From the NCBI RefSeq assembly GCF_900313035.1, contig NZ_OMPS01000038.1:62001-126000 (forward strand): a DNA stretch of 64,000 nucleotides, in the 5' to 3' direction. Positions within the stretch are counted from its first letter, which is position 1; each line of letters opens with the position of its first letter. The position numbers and the translations under genes were made by a program. The DNA is from Ruegeria sp. EL01. GTDB lineage: Bacteria > Pseudomonadota > Alphaproteobacteria > Rhodobacterales > Rhodobacteraceae. The notes under the pieces are model-generated. The model saw only the letters and a program-made list of their open reading frames with translations. It had not been told where the DNA came from and searched no databases. Positions 10,671 to 18,632 of the stretch are shown piece after piece.

Positions 10671-10683
10671 AGCGACTTACGAT

Positions 10684-11301
10684 TTACTCTTGATACAAGA
10701 TATTGTGGACCGGCTTGAATGAACGTCTATGGTGTGGGGTCACACCAAGATTTCGCAGCGCATCGCGGTGTTGTTTTGACGGATAGCCTGCATTTGTGTC
10801 CCACCCATAGCCGGGATGCTGTTGCGCTAAATCCACCATCACCTGATCGCGCCAGTTTTTGGCAAGGATTGAAGCCGCCGCAATCGACACAGATCGTGCA
10901 TCCCCTTTGACCACCGCCTGTGATGCGATCTTCAAGCCGCGCGGGATCAGGTTTCCGTCAATCAACAAGTAATCCGGGGCCGGGTTCAATGCGGCCACGG
11001 CCCGCTCCATCGCCAGATGCGATGCGCGCAGAATATTGATCTCGTCGATCTCTGCGACTGACGCCTCGGCTATTGCGAATTCGGCGCTCTGCCGTAGCGC
11101 GGTGTCCAGAACTACGCGGCGCTTGGCGGTCAGCTTTTTGGAATCGTTCAGCCCAACTGGGATGTTTTGCGGGTTCAGGATGACTGCAGATGCCACTACC
11201 GGGCCAGCCAAGGGGCCGCGCCCGACCTCATCAACACCAGCGATGCGGACATAGCCTTGTGCATGCAGGGCTTTCTCAAAGTCGAAATTTGGTGTCGTCA
11301 T
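10684..11301 (-). CDS. rnhB: Ribonuclease HII
   Basis: Removes ribonucleotides from RNA-DNA hybrids and DNA. 205 residues with the family core: GVDEVGRGPLAGP at 22-34 carrying the first two acidic residues (D24, E25), a third aspartate in LLIDGN, and GDARSVSIAAASILAK. The C-terminal region (GYPSKQH, HRRSF) is intact. The start at ATG 11301 is placed close to the conserved N-terminal part; the frame continues upstream to 11391 without a clear ribosome site, so a slightly longer protein cannot be excluded. The rnhB-ccrM neighbourhood is common in alphaproteobacteria. Confidence 0.94.
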   Translation of the reverse strand: MTTPNFDFEKALHAQGYVRIAGVDEVGRGPLAGPVVASAVILNPQNIPVGLNDSKKLTAKRRVVLDTALRQSAEFAIAEASVAEIDEINILRASHLAMERAVAALNPAPDYLLIDGNLIPRGLKIASQAVVKGDARSVSIAAASILAKNWRDQVMVDLAQQHPGYGWDTNAGYPSKQHRDALRNLGVTPHHRRSFKPVHNILYQE

Positions 11302-11409
11302 ACCTTCGAAAAACCGGTTTTCATCTCGCACCGCAAGCAAAAAGAGAGGGCAGTTCTCACCACCCCCTCCTGCACGGCGTTTCTGCGACACCGCTCCTGC
11401 TCGAAAAAA

Positions 11410-11871
11410 CTACTGGTAAACGACCCGGTATCCTTGCTGACGCAGGCAAGCGGGCTCGAAGGCGCGCTTGACCTTTTTGCCATTCCAGAAACCGACCTTG
11501 CACTGTTGCGGCAGGCTATTGGCATGTTTGTAGTGCTTCTTGAGGCAGTTAGGCCCAAGCAGCGGACGATCACCGTAGGCTTTGAAAGTCCTCAGACAGC
11601 GTTGCGGCAAATCGTAGCGTGCGACATGCTGTGGTAACGGTCGCACGGGCTGCGGCGTGATCACAGGTGCGGGTCGCACAGGGTCGTAACGACGTGTCGC
11701 GCGGTTTTTGCGTTTGTCTTTGTTGTAATGATGAACTGCTGCGCCGATGATCGCGATTGCGGCCAGCCCGCCCAGAATATCCTTGGTATCGGCCGCGCGG
11801 GCCTGAGACGCCGAAACCCCAGTGACTGCCACGGCAGTCACAATGATCAGAGCAATGAATTTCCGGTGCAT
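11410..11871 (-). CDS. Small exported basic protein, function unknown
   Basis: 153 residues. A clear signal peptide (about residues 1-24, ending SQARA) is followed by a short hydrophobic glycine/alanine segment (ILGGLAAIAIIGAAV), then a basic, proline-rich linker and a C-terminal part with four cysteines (in RCLRTF, NCLKKH, QCKVGF, ACLRQQ) that could form two disulfides in the periplasm. The start has AAAGGA seven bases upstream. I do not recognise a named domain. It ends about 100 bases before rnhB on the same strand and is divergent from the next gene. Confidence 0.75.
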   Translation of the reverse strand: MHRKFIALIIVTAVAVTGVSASQARAADTKDILGGLAAIAIIGAAVHHYNKDKRKNRATRRYDPVRPAPVITPQPVRPLPQHVARYDLPQRCLRTFKAYGDRPLLGPNCLKKHYKHANSLPQQCKVGFWNGKKVKRAFEPACLRQQGYRVVYQ

Positions 11872-12046
11872 AACGATGTCCTTTCGGATGTTTTGGCGAT
11901 CCTGCAAAGGACCGCAAATTCGATGGCTGGACACTGGGGCGGTCACTGCCAGACAAGCAATAACAGCGCTTTGTTATCGGATATCAGCGATCGCAAGCCC
12001 CTTAAGTTATTGAATATCAGATGCACCCGTGCGCAGGATGCAGCCT

Positions 12047-12334
12047 ATGAAACCGATCCTCTCTTCTCTGGCCTGCGCGGCCCTGATATCGCTTGGCTCT
12101 GCTGCGTCAGCGGCTGAGTGTTACGCAGATTACAAGGCGAAGCAGGACAACCCGCTGCGCCTGCATTATGGCATCATGCAGGTCTCGGCCTGTGACAAGG
12201 GCCAGGCCCAGCAAGAGGTCACCCAGCGTCTGAATGCGTCGGGTTGGACCTTACTAAACGTCCTGTCCGTGTTTGGGCCGGAAGGCTTGGATCAAAGGAA
12301 AACCAATGCCGGAAAATTCTATCTCCGTTTCTGA
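12047..12334 (+). CDS. Small exported protein, function unknown
   Basis: 95 residues. A signal peptide (MKPILSSLACAALISLG, cleaved near SAASA-AE) precedes a short mature domain of about 72 residues with two cysteines and a C-terminal GKFYLRF. An ATG is available at 12047 and an upstream in-frame start at 12029; the former sits directly before the signal sequence and is preferred. The 3' end overlaps the start of the following membrane gene by 29 bases, which suggests coupled expression. It looks like a lineage-restricted small periplasmic protein; I cannot assign a function. Confidence 0.7.
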   Translation: MKPILSSLACAALISLGSAASAAECYADYKAKQDNPLRLHYGIMQVSACDKGQAQQEVTQRLNASGWTLLNVLSVFGPEGLDQRKTNAGKFYLRF

Positions 12335-13007
12335 TGCGCGGCGGTCTGGCGTTCGTCTGGTTGGTTTGGGGATCGCCGCGATTCTGGCGATTCTGATTAC
12401 CGCAGCGGTTTTTTTGTTCTGGACCTTGCCAGACGCCAATGCCTTCAACGCACGTGTCGAAAGGCTGTTTGTCGAAAGCGATCTGACCTCGCAAGCTGAG
12501 ATCCGTCTGCTTGAGATCCTCGCCCAATCGGGCACCGCCTTCGCAGATACTTTGGCCAGCTATCGCATGGTGATCTATGTCTTGTTGGTGTTTGCCTGCG
12601 CGATGCTGGTGTCAGCACTTGTTTTTCTGGTGATGCTTGTGCTGTTGAACCGGCGCATGGCGCAAATTGAACGCACCGGAATTCAGGTCACATCTCTGCT
12701 GATCAGTCGCGAGGAAAACACCGTTTACCTCAACAACATGGATTTTAAGCTGACGCCCGCAGCCATGGAAACCCTGTCGGTTCTGGCCGAGTCCCGGCTG
12801 GATGACGAAGTCCTGTCCGGCGCACAGATTGAGGCGATGATATCCGGCCGGAGAGCTGCAGATTGCGACGAAGCCGCAGGTGCCACGCGGATCAAGCGGT
12901 TGCGCGATACCTTGGGGAACCAAATGGTCAGCGAGTTGCTTGTGAAGAACATCGCAAAGAAGGGCTATATGCTATCCATCGAAAAAGATGTGATTCAAAT
13001 GGTCTGA
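12306..13007 (+). CDS. Membrane protein with C-terminal winged-helix-like domain
   Basis: 233 residues. One membrane helix near residues 20-40 is followed by a short periplasmic loop (about 45 residues) and a second helix near 92-116, then about 115 cytoplasmic residues. That last part looks like an OmpR-type winged helix: a VYLNNMDFKLTPAAMETL strand-helix start, a middle helix, and ATRIKRLRDTLGN..LLVKNIAKKGYML, matching the recognition helix and wing of response-regulator DNA-binding domains. The order membrane-then-DNA-binding is the reverse of ToxR/CadC. The start ATG has AAAGGA before it and overlaps the previous gene. It could be a one-component sensor; the assignment rests on pattern only. 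Confidence 0.65.
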   Translation: MPENSISVSDARRSGVRLVGLGIAAILAILITAAVFLFWTLPDANAFNARVERLFVESDLTSQAEIRLLEILAQSGTAFADTLASYRMVIYVLLVFACAMLVSALVFLVMLVLLNRRMAQIERTGIQVTSLLISREENTVYLNNMDFKLTPAAMETLSVLAESRLDDEVLSGAQIEAMISGRRAADCDEAAGATRIKRLRDTLGNQMVSELLVKNIAKKGYMLSIEKDVIQMV

Positions 13008-13110
13008 GCGCCCCGCTACAGCATCTGCGCTGGTGAAAACCCAGCAGCCCCCTTGGAAAAACAGCCACAAAGCCCCATTCTAACAAAGCCTATGGCAAGT
13101 GAGGTCGATC

Positions 13111-14703
13111 ATGAACGTCCACGCCGCACCACAGATCAAAGGTTATGGTATTTCCGTTGAACCGTTGAACGGTCGGGTCGCCATTTACCGGAACGATGTC
13201 CTTTTGGCCGAAAGTCAGAATGCCAAGGTGATGTACGAAACGCGCCTGTCCCCCACTATCTACTTTCCGCGTCAGGATGTGAGCGTGGACCTCGGTGACG
13301 AAACCGATCTGCAGACGTTTTGCCCATTTAAGGGCACGGCTACCTATCATGATGTGAACCTGGCAGGTGAAAATCTGGCCAATTCTGTCTGGGCCTATGA
13401 AGAAGCTTTACCCGAAAGCGCTGCCATTCAAGGCCACATCGGCTTCATGCCCAGCGCTTATACCTCCATTGATCTGGGCGAGAACCACCTACGCGAACCC
13501 GAAGATGGCAATATCAGCGGCCCGTTGATCGACTGGTTGATGCGCGGTGCGTCACTCGCCGACACGCCAGAGGCTTTCACCAAGGCTCTGGCCGAAAAAA
13601 TGTTGCAACACGGCATTGCTATCCAACGCCTTAGCATCCTGGCGTGGTCCCTGCACCCGCTGATTGTCGGGAAACACTACATTTGGGAAAAAGGTCAGCC
13701 CGAGATTCTAACTCGCGCCCCGACATATGAAATCTACGACCACCCCGCATTCATCAACAGCCCGTTGCGCCACGTCTCCAATGGGCTGGGCGGCGTTCGT
13801 CAAAGAATAAACGATGACAACCCCCATAACAGCTTCCCGATTATGGAGGAGCTGCGTGAGAAAGGGGCTACAGACTATGTGGCAATGCCGCTACCGTTTT
13901 CGGATGGGCGTACGAATGTACTGACCCTGACCTGCGATCATCCGGACGGTTTCACGACAGAAAATCTGGGGCTCGTATTTGAATGCGCTTCAGTGATTGC
14001 CCGCTTTTATGAAGTGTTCATGCAGCGCGAGAATGCTCAGGTTCTGCTCGAGACATACGTGGGCAAACGCTCTGGCGCCCGTGTTCTTGGGGGTGAAATC
14101 AGGCGCGGTGACGGGGATGAGATTGATGCCGCAATCATGTTCTGCGACCTGCGCGATTCCACCAGTCTCGAAGAACGGTTGGGCAGAACCGAATACATCA
14201 ATCTGCTGAATGAGTTTTTTGACACCGTTTCAGGCATCGTCCACGACAATGGCGGCGAGGTACTTAAGTTCATAGGCGACGCTGTGCTGGCCGTTTTCCC
14301 CGCAACCGATGACAATCCCACCGCCGCGCGCACCAATGCGCAACGCACATCGATTGAAATCGTCGAAAGATTGGGGGAATTGCGGAAATCCGAAACCGAC
14401 ATCCATTGCGATTGCTCAATCGGCGTGGCGTATGGACGTGTGACATATGGTAATGTGGGATCGCGTGAACGTCTCGACTTTACTGTGATCGGGCAGGCCG
14501 CAAACATCGCCGCTCGCCTTGGAGAGTTCGGCAAAGCGTCCGGTCATCGTATTGTTGTGTCCGAGGATATCGCGCCCGCTTGCGCCAACGCACTGCCACT
14601 GGGCGAAGTCAATCTGCACAACGTGTCAAAACCGGTTTTGTCTTATGCGTTGCGTACCTCAGCAGATGAGATTTTGAACAAAAGAAGCACACCCAGAGAT
14701 TAA
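13111..14703 (+). CDS. DUF427 domain fused to class III adenylate cyclase
   Basis: 530 residues, no membrane segments. Residues about 1-95 form a DUF427 domain (RLSPTIYFPRQDV, FCPFKGTATYHDV, VWAYEEAL). Residues about 140-320 look like a GAF-type sensor region (DYVAMPLPFSDG). The C-terminal cyclase domain has both metal aspartates (MFCDLRDST; KFIGDAV), the purine-selecting lysine in VLKFIGD, aspartate in RLDFTVIG, and N and R in NIAARL, so it should be catalytically competent. The start has GAGG eight bases upstream. It is a soluble counterpart to the membrane cyclase 4 kb away, and follows the membrane winged-helix gene by 103 bases. The substrate sensed is unknown. Confidence 0.85.
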   Translation: MNVHAAPQIKGYGISVEPLNGRVAIYRNDVLLAESQNAKVMYETRLSPTIYFPRQDVSVDLGDETDLQTFCPFKGTATYHDVNLAGENLANSVWAYEEALPESAAIQGHIGFMPSAYTSIDLGENHLREPEDGNISGPLIDWLMRGASLADTPEAFTKALAEKMLQHGIAIQRLSILAWSLHPLIVGKHYIWEKGQPEILTRAPTYEIYDHPAFINSPLRHVSNGLGGVRQRINDDNPHNSFPIMEELREKGATDYVAMPLPFSDGRTNVLTLTCDHPDGFTTENLGLVFECASVIARFYEVFMQRENAQVLLETYVGKRSGARVLGGEIRRGDGDEIDAAIMFCDLRDSTSLEERLGRTEYINLLNEFFDTVSGIVHDNGGEVLKFIGDAVLAVFPATDDNPTAARTNAQRTSIEIVERLGELRKSETDIHCDCSIGVAYGRVTYGNVGSRERLDFTVIGQAANIAARLGEFGKASGHRIVVSEDIAPACANALPLGEVNLHNVSKPVLSYALRTSADEILNKRSTPRD

Positions 14704-14738
14704 TTTATTTGGTTTGAGTTCACTTTTCAGGGCGCCAT

Positions 14739-14761
14739 TTGTGATCCGAAGCGGATCACAA
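14739..14761. terminator. Palindrome between convergent cyclase and flagellar genes
   Basis: Perfect 10-base stem TTGTGATCCG/CGGATCACAA with a 3-base loop in the 95 bases between convergent genes. A bidirectional terminator is the simplest reading; there is no strong T run on either side. Confidence 0.5.
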
Positions 14762-14798
14762 GAAGCGACGGCGTCCAGCCTTCTTACCGCCTTCGACA

Positions 14799-15596
14799 CT
14801 ACCCAACGGCCCCCAACAAGATCAGCGCAGTCTGAGCCGGAGAAACCGAGTTTTGCAGTTGAGCAACCTGACTGCGCGCCTGATAGGTGTCGGTAAGCTT
14901 CTCAACCGCCTCTTTGTCAGCAAACTGAGCCAGATCATCCGATCCGGTTAGCTGTCGCAATCGGTCCTTAAACTGGGACAATTGAGTGTCGATATCCAAT
15001 CGCGCAAATACTGACGGCAAGCCAAGCGCTGTCTCCATCATGCTGCGAAGTGGTGGCAATCCCATCAGATCGAACCATTTCGTGTCGCCACTGGAATCGC
15101 TCTCGGCCAGGTCAACCAACTGATGTTGCGCATAAAGCGAAACACGCATCGTTTCATCAGTTTCCCCAACAGAAATCTCAAATCTGTTGACCAAGTTGTT
15201 CCGTGCGACTTTCTCCATATTGGTAACAAGCCTGGTCTTTCTTACCTCCCCCGGACCGAACCCAAAAGCATCAGAAAACTCACGATATCTTTTGTCTGAC
15301 AGCCGGTTGGACAGCGCATCCTGAGCTTTGGTCCCGTCTTCCAAAACTTTTTGAACAAAGAAACGGTTGTCTAGATCACCTTCCAAACCAAATGCACCGA
15401 GCGCAACCTGCAGCAACCGCCGATCAGAGACCAGATCTTCTGCGGTTTGAGCGTTCCCGATGTTGTCGAGGAAATACTTGGCGTCTCTTTCATTTACGTT
15501 CGAAGACGTGAAACTCTCTAGCTGGGCGTCATATGTACGCTGAATAAACCGCCAGCCGACCAGCCCGCTGGTAGGTATGACAGGCTGAAAGGTCAT
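14799..15596 (-). CDS. DUF1217 flagellar-cluster protein
   Basis: 265 residues matching the DUF1217 family found in alphaproteobacterial flagellar gene clusters. The repeated features are helical segments with SDKRYREFSDAFGFG and DPR/SDRRLLQVALGAFGL-type blocks, which recur in the family. No signal peptide is seen. The start ATG overlaps the flbT stop (ATGA), so translation is coupled. It is the last gene in the flaF-flbT-DUF1217 set. The molecular role is not established; its partners point to flagellum assembly or filament regulation. Confidence 0.8.
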   Translation of the reverse strand: MTFQPVIPTSGLVGWRFIQRTYDAQLESFTSSNVNERDAKYFLDNIGNAQTAEDLVSDRRLLQVALGAFGLEGDLDNRFFVQKVLEDGTKAQDALSNRLSDKRYREFSDAFGFGPGEVRKTRLVTNMEKVARNNLVNRFEISVGETDETMRVSLYAQHQLVDLAESDSSGDTKWFDLMGLPPLRSMMETALGLPSVFARLDIDTQLSQFKDRLRQLTGSDDLAQFADKEAVEKLTDTYQARSQVAQLQNSVSPAQTALILLGAVG

Positions 15597-15997
15597 TGTT
15601 GATACGCCATCAACCGCTCTTCGCGAGGCAGTAGCGACCGTAGGGATTTGAGGCATTTGTAGTAGTGCTCAGAAACCAGCGCGTCCGTGGCCTCGGCCAA
15701 AATGCGGTGACTATCGGCGTCGGTAAAGACCTGGCTCAGCTCTTCGACCCGGCGCAACAACTGCTGGCGGGCATGACCGGGCTCCATGTCTCCTGACAGA
15801 ACCAGCTGGGCAGCGTAACACACGCGACGCACGGGTGTATTTGCCTCGTCCGGGTGAATCGCATCCCGCAATCGCAAAACGTTTGCCTGAGGCGTCATGA
15901 TCGAAAACCTGCTCCGGCGATCCCCGTTTTCAATCACGACACCGTTGATCAGAACCCTCTCTTTCGGGGCAAGCTTCAAAACCAGCCCTCCCATCAT
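15593..15997 (-). CDS. flbT: Flagellar biosynthesis repressor FlbT
   Basis: 134-residue FlbT. In Caulobacter FlbT represses flagellin translation by acting on the flagellin mRNA leader until the hook is complete. Family blocks seen are LKLAPKERVLINGVVIENGDRRSRF near the start and YYKCLKSLRSLLPREE at the end. The start overlaps the end of flaF; ATG codons at 15997 and 15994 are both possible. Its place beside flaF and downstream of a flagellin gene is the standard arrangement and supports control of that flagellin. Confidence 0.92.
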   Translation of the reverse strand: MMGGLVLKLAPKERVLINGVVIENGDRRSRFSIMTPQANVLRLRDAIHPDEANTPVRRVCYAAQLVLSGDMEPGHARQQLLRRVEELSQVFTDADSHRILAEATDALVSEHYYKCLKSLRSLLPREERLMAYQQ

Positions 15998-16368
15998 GTC
16001 GCCCTCATCTGGCGCAGTCCGCGCAAAACGGCTGTATTGATTTCAAGAAGTGGCTCTACAGCAGCGTTGTTGCCAAGAATCTGACTACTGTGATGTTCGG
16101 TGAATTCGGCCAGGTAAAAGATTCGGGCTCTGAGATCGTTTGGCAAGGCGTTGTCCGAATCTGAAACGCCGGTCGCCAAAACCGTCCATAATCGCCTGTT
16201 CTCGTGCAGTGCTTGCACAAACGCAGAGAAATCTGTCGTCTTTCGGGCTGCGGCCGCTTTAAGCCGACGCGTGATCTTCGAAATCGCCTCGTATTCCGTA
16301 TCGCGCGGCGTTCGTGTCGGAGCGGCAGTCTGCGCATATGCGTTTTGAGCAAGCGTTTGCGGTGTCAC
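15994..16368 (-). CDS. flaF: Flagellar biosynthesis regulator FlaF
   Basis: 124 residues, FlaF family, which acts with FlbT in regulating flagellin synthesis or secretion in alphaproteobacteria. The conserved N-terminal block NAYAQTAAPTRTPRDTEYEA and the arginine-rich helix ITRRLKAA are clear. The start is GTG at 16368, chosen because GGAAGGA lies five bases upstream and the resulting N-terminus fits the family; a TTG five codons earlier is less likely. It lies 78 bases after the flagellin stop and overlaps flbT by 4 bases. Confidence 0.9.
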   Translation of the reverse strand: MTPQTLAQNAYAQTAAPTRTPRDTEYEAISKITRRLKAAAARKTTDFSAFVQALHENRRLWTVLATGVSDSDNALPNDLRARIFYLAEFTEHHSSQILGNNAAVEPLLEINTAVLRGLRQMRAT

Positions 16369-16409
16369 TTGAAATCCTTCCAATGGGCCGTCTTCATACA
16401 GTCAAAGTT

Positions 16410-16430
16410 GGGGCGCGAAGACCGCGCCTC
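16410..16430 (-). terminator. Possible flagellin terminator hairpin
   Basis: GGCGCG/CGCGCC stem (6 pairs, extendable by wobble) with a 5-base loop, located 17 bases after the flagellin stop. It is followed on the minus strand by AACTTTGAC, a weak T run, so it may be only a processing or stabilising hairpin. Confidence 0.45.
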
Positions 16431-16446
16431 AACCCGGGTTCCGAAT

Positions 16447-17694
16447 TTAACGGAACAGTGACAGGATCGATTGCGGCGCCTGATTGGCGATCGACAACGA
16501 CTGCGTAGCCAGCTGTTGCTGAACCTGCAGCGCCTGCAGACGTGCCGAGGTCTCTTCCATATCTGCATCGACCAGAGAGCCGATGCCCGATTTGAACGAG
16601 TCGGTCAGGTTCGAGACGAAATTCTGCTGCGTCTCGATCCGGCCCTGGGCCGAGCCAAAGGCCGCGGCAGCGTCGATCGATGTGTTGATCAACGTCTCAA
16701 TTGTGCCTAGTGCCGCAGCCGCGCCCGCATCTGAGGACACATCAACCGAACTTAGCGCGCCAAGACCACCAGACCCCGCATTGGTGAACTGAGCCGACAC
16801 GGTAACGTCGCGAGATGCATCAGCACCAGCCGTTGCGGTACCTGTTACGAAAGACAGCGTACCTGCCGCACTGGAATCATAGTCAATAGCAACGCCCGTG
16901 ATTCCAAGCGCATCAATCTGGTTTTTCAGCCCGACGGCAACGATGGCATCAGTATATGCGGCGTCGTAAGTGCCTGACGGATCCAGATCACCGGCCTGAA
17001 CGGTGTAAGATGCAACTTTGTCGCCGATGGTAATCGCAATCTTGTCACCTGCAGCAAAGTTATCGGTTCCGCTGTCGATCACGATGTCACCGCTACCACC
17101 GGACTTGTCCATGGTGAAACCGGCCGCATCGTTATCGGTTGTTGCGTTGTCCGATCCTGCAAGAACACCCTTGCTGGTGTAACCGCCGGTCGACAAATCC
17201 TGGCTCGCAACTGAAATCGAAGATGACCTCACGTTGCCGCCGCTGTCGCGGTCAAGTGACGACAGGATCGAAGCAGTCCCTGCCGAACCATCCACCAGAT
17301 TCAAACCGTTGAACTGCGCAGCCCCGACGACCGACGCAATCTGATCGCGCAGCGCGCCAACATCGTCATTGATTTTAGCCCGATCAACGTTGTCCTCCTG
17401 GGCGGAAACGATCTTTTCCTTCATCTTGGTCAACAGATCGGTGACTGTTTCAGATGCGTTTCGCGCAACCGCAACAGTCGATTCACCCAAAGCCAGACTG
17501 TCTTTGATCGCTTTGAACCCTTTGACATCCGATTCCATCACCTTGGAAATTGCCCAAACAGCAGAGTTGTCTTTTGCAGTGGCAACGTCTTTACCAGTTG
17601 AAATCGCGTTCTGGGTCATTTCCAGGCTTTTGTTGACCGATTTCAGGGTCTGCAGCGCAACCATTGCGCCATTGTTTGTCAGAATACTGGACAT
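16447..17694 (-). CDS. fliC: Flagellin
   Basis: Filament subunit, 415 residues. The N-terminal D0/D1 part begins SSILTNNGAMVALQTL and continues through DNSAVWAISKVMESDV. The C-terminal D1/D0 part ends LQVQQQLATQSLSIAN and SILSLFR. Between them (about 165-310) is a glycine-, serine- and threonine-rich exposed region that will be the variable surface. The start at 17694 is chosen for AAGGA eight bases upstream; an ATG three codons earlier exists. The roughly 200-base leader region upstream contains a CACCTG/CAGGTG hairpin that could be part of an mRNA target for FlbT (inference). The gene is followed by flaF and flbT. Confidence 0.95.
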   Translation of the reverse strand: MSSILTNNGAMVALQTLKSVNKSLEMTQNAISTGKDVATAKDNSAVWAISKVMESDVKGFKAIKDSLALGESTVAVARNASETVTDLLTKMKEKIVSAQEDNVDRAKINDDVGALRDQIASVVGAAQFNGLNLVDGSAGTASILSSLDRDSGGNVRSSSISVASQDLSTGGYTSKGVLAGSDNATTDNDAAGFTMDKSGGSGDIVIDSGTDNFAAGDKIAITIGDKVASYTVQAGDLDPSGTYDAAYTDAIVAVGLKNQIDALGITGVAIDYDSSAAGTLSFVTGTATAGADASRDVTVSAQFTNAGSGGLGALSSVDVSSDAGAAAALGTIETLINTSIDAAAAFGSAQGRIETQQNFVSNLTDSFKSGIGSLVDADMEETSARLQALQVQQQLATQSLSIANQAPQSILSLFR

Positions 17695-17902
17695 AGCTTT
17701 CATCCTTTTCCGTTCGGGCCTTTAAGCCCTTGTTCACCCCACAGCATCTGCGGGAAATGGTGTCTTTCTGACTTGTGCGACGCACCGTGCGGCTGTTCGC
17801 GCCACCTGCTGTTTCAGGTGCAGGATCAGTTTTGCCGCCGATCCCCTAACGGAGTGCTAAAACGCGCGAGCCAGAAACTTCGGATTTGAATCAAACCCTC
17901 GT

Positions 17903-18262
17903 CTATGCCCGCTTTTCCAGTTTTGCATGGCCGCGGACTGTAAAGCCGCTGCGCTGACCGTCTGCGCCATACGTACTGAACTCCTGCCGGACTCGCCGTA
18001 GCTCGGCCATGCGACCCGCAACTGCGCGAATTCCCTCAGCAGCGCTGTTCAGCAAAGCTTGGTTGCGCTCGACCTTGCTTTGAATTCGAACCAACTCGTC
18101 ACTATCCCGAACCTGAAGATCGTTGATTGCGCCGATCAGTTTTTCCTTTTCGGGCACCATATGCGTCAGACGGTCCAGATCCCCTTCCACCAGCGCAGCG
18201 CGCTCTAGGTCCAGAATTTCTTCCAACGATTTAATGAGGGACGTATTAGGATCAGGTCTCAT
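17903..18262 (-). CDS. FlgN-like flagellar chaperone
   Basis: 119 residues, almost entirely helical with heptad-like spacing (LIKSLEEILDLERAALVEGDLDRL; SDELVRIQSKVERNQALLNSAA). This fits FlgN-type export chaperones for hook-associated proteins. Such chaperones are poorly conserved in sequence, so the call leans on size, coiled-coil character and position between the rod-binding gene and flagellin. It overlaps the rod-binding gene by 11 bases. The basic C-terminus (RGHAKLEKRA) is not diagnostic. Confidence 0.7.
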   Translation of the reverse strand: MRPDPNTSLIKSLEEILDLERAALVEGDLDRLTHMVPEKEKLIGAINDLQVRDSDELVRIQSKVERNQALLNSAAEGIRAVAGRMAELRRVRQEFSTYGADGQRSGFTVRGHAKLEKRA

Positions 18263-18521
18263 TTGGTTTCTCCATCATTGACTGCAGAAGGATTTCGGAC
18301 AGTCTGATCCCACCCGACCGGGCCAGTTGTTGTGCTTGATGTTGCACCAAAAACGAAGAAAACTGATCCTCGCCCGCGCCACCCCCAAAGGCTTGACGCG
18401 TTTTACCCAAGCCCGCGGATTTGAGCATTTCAGCCAAAAACGTCGCTTCAAGATCTTCAGACACTGCCTGAAGCCTGTTCGCGGCTGGCGGCGCCATTTG
18501 GGGAAGTGTCGAAACCTTCAT
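18252..18521 (-). CDS. Rod-binding protein (FlgJ N-terminal type, CheL-like)
   Basis: 89 residues forming a stand-alone rod-binding domain: EDLEATFLAEMLKSAG, then a glycine-rich turn GGGAGEDQF, then FLVQHQAQQLARSGGIRLSEILLQSM. In FlgJ this domain caps the growing rod; alphaproteobacteria often carry it without the peptidoglycan hydrolase domain, annotated CheL. It starts the minus-strand unit rod-binding, flgN-like, flagellin, and is divergent from fliK across about 110 bases holding a CtrA-like site. Confidence 0.87.
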   Translation of the reverse strand: MKVSTLPQMAPPAANRLQAVSEDLEATFLAEMLKSAGLGKTRQAFGGGAGEDQFSSFLVQHQAQQLARSGGIRLSEILLQSMMEKPNET

Positions 18522-18571
18522 TGCTTTCTCCGAAAATTTCTTCGGACTTTCTCGATCAAAGGGGAAAGCAG

Positions 18572-18586
18572 TTAAAATAAACGTAA
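18572..18586. promoter_or_regulatory. CtrA-like site between divergent flagellar units
   Basis: TTAA-N7-GTAA, a 7 of 8 match to the CtrA box TTAA-N7-TTAA, in the 111 bases between the rod-binding gene and fliK. CtrA controls flagellar genes in Rhodobacteraceae; binding here is inferred only from this match and position. Confidence 0.4.
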
Positions 18587-18632
18587 CTTCCTGATGGCAG
18601 TTTACCGGTCAGACAAACGGAGCCGGAGCAAA

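Noticed and set aside
13029..13045. GCTGG/CCAGC hairpin after the membrane winged-helix gene as terminator
   Set aside because: Five-base stem with no T run, and transcription probably continues toward the cyclase gene.
17803..17820. CACCTG/CAGGTG hairpin as flagellin terminator or operator
   Set aside because: It lies upstream of flagellin, so not its terminator; kept only as a possible leader element in the flagellin entry.
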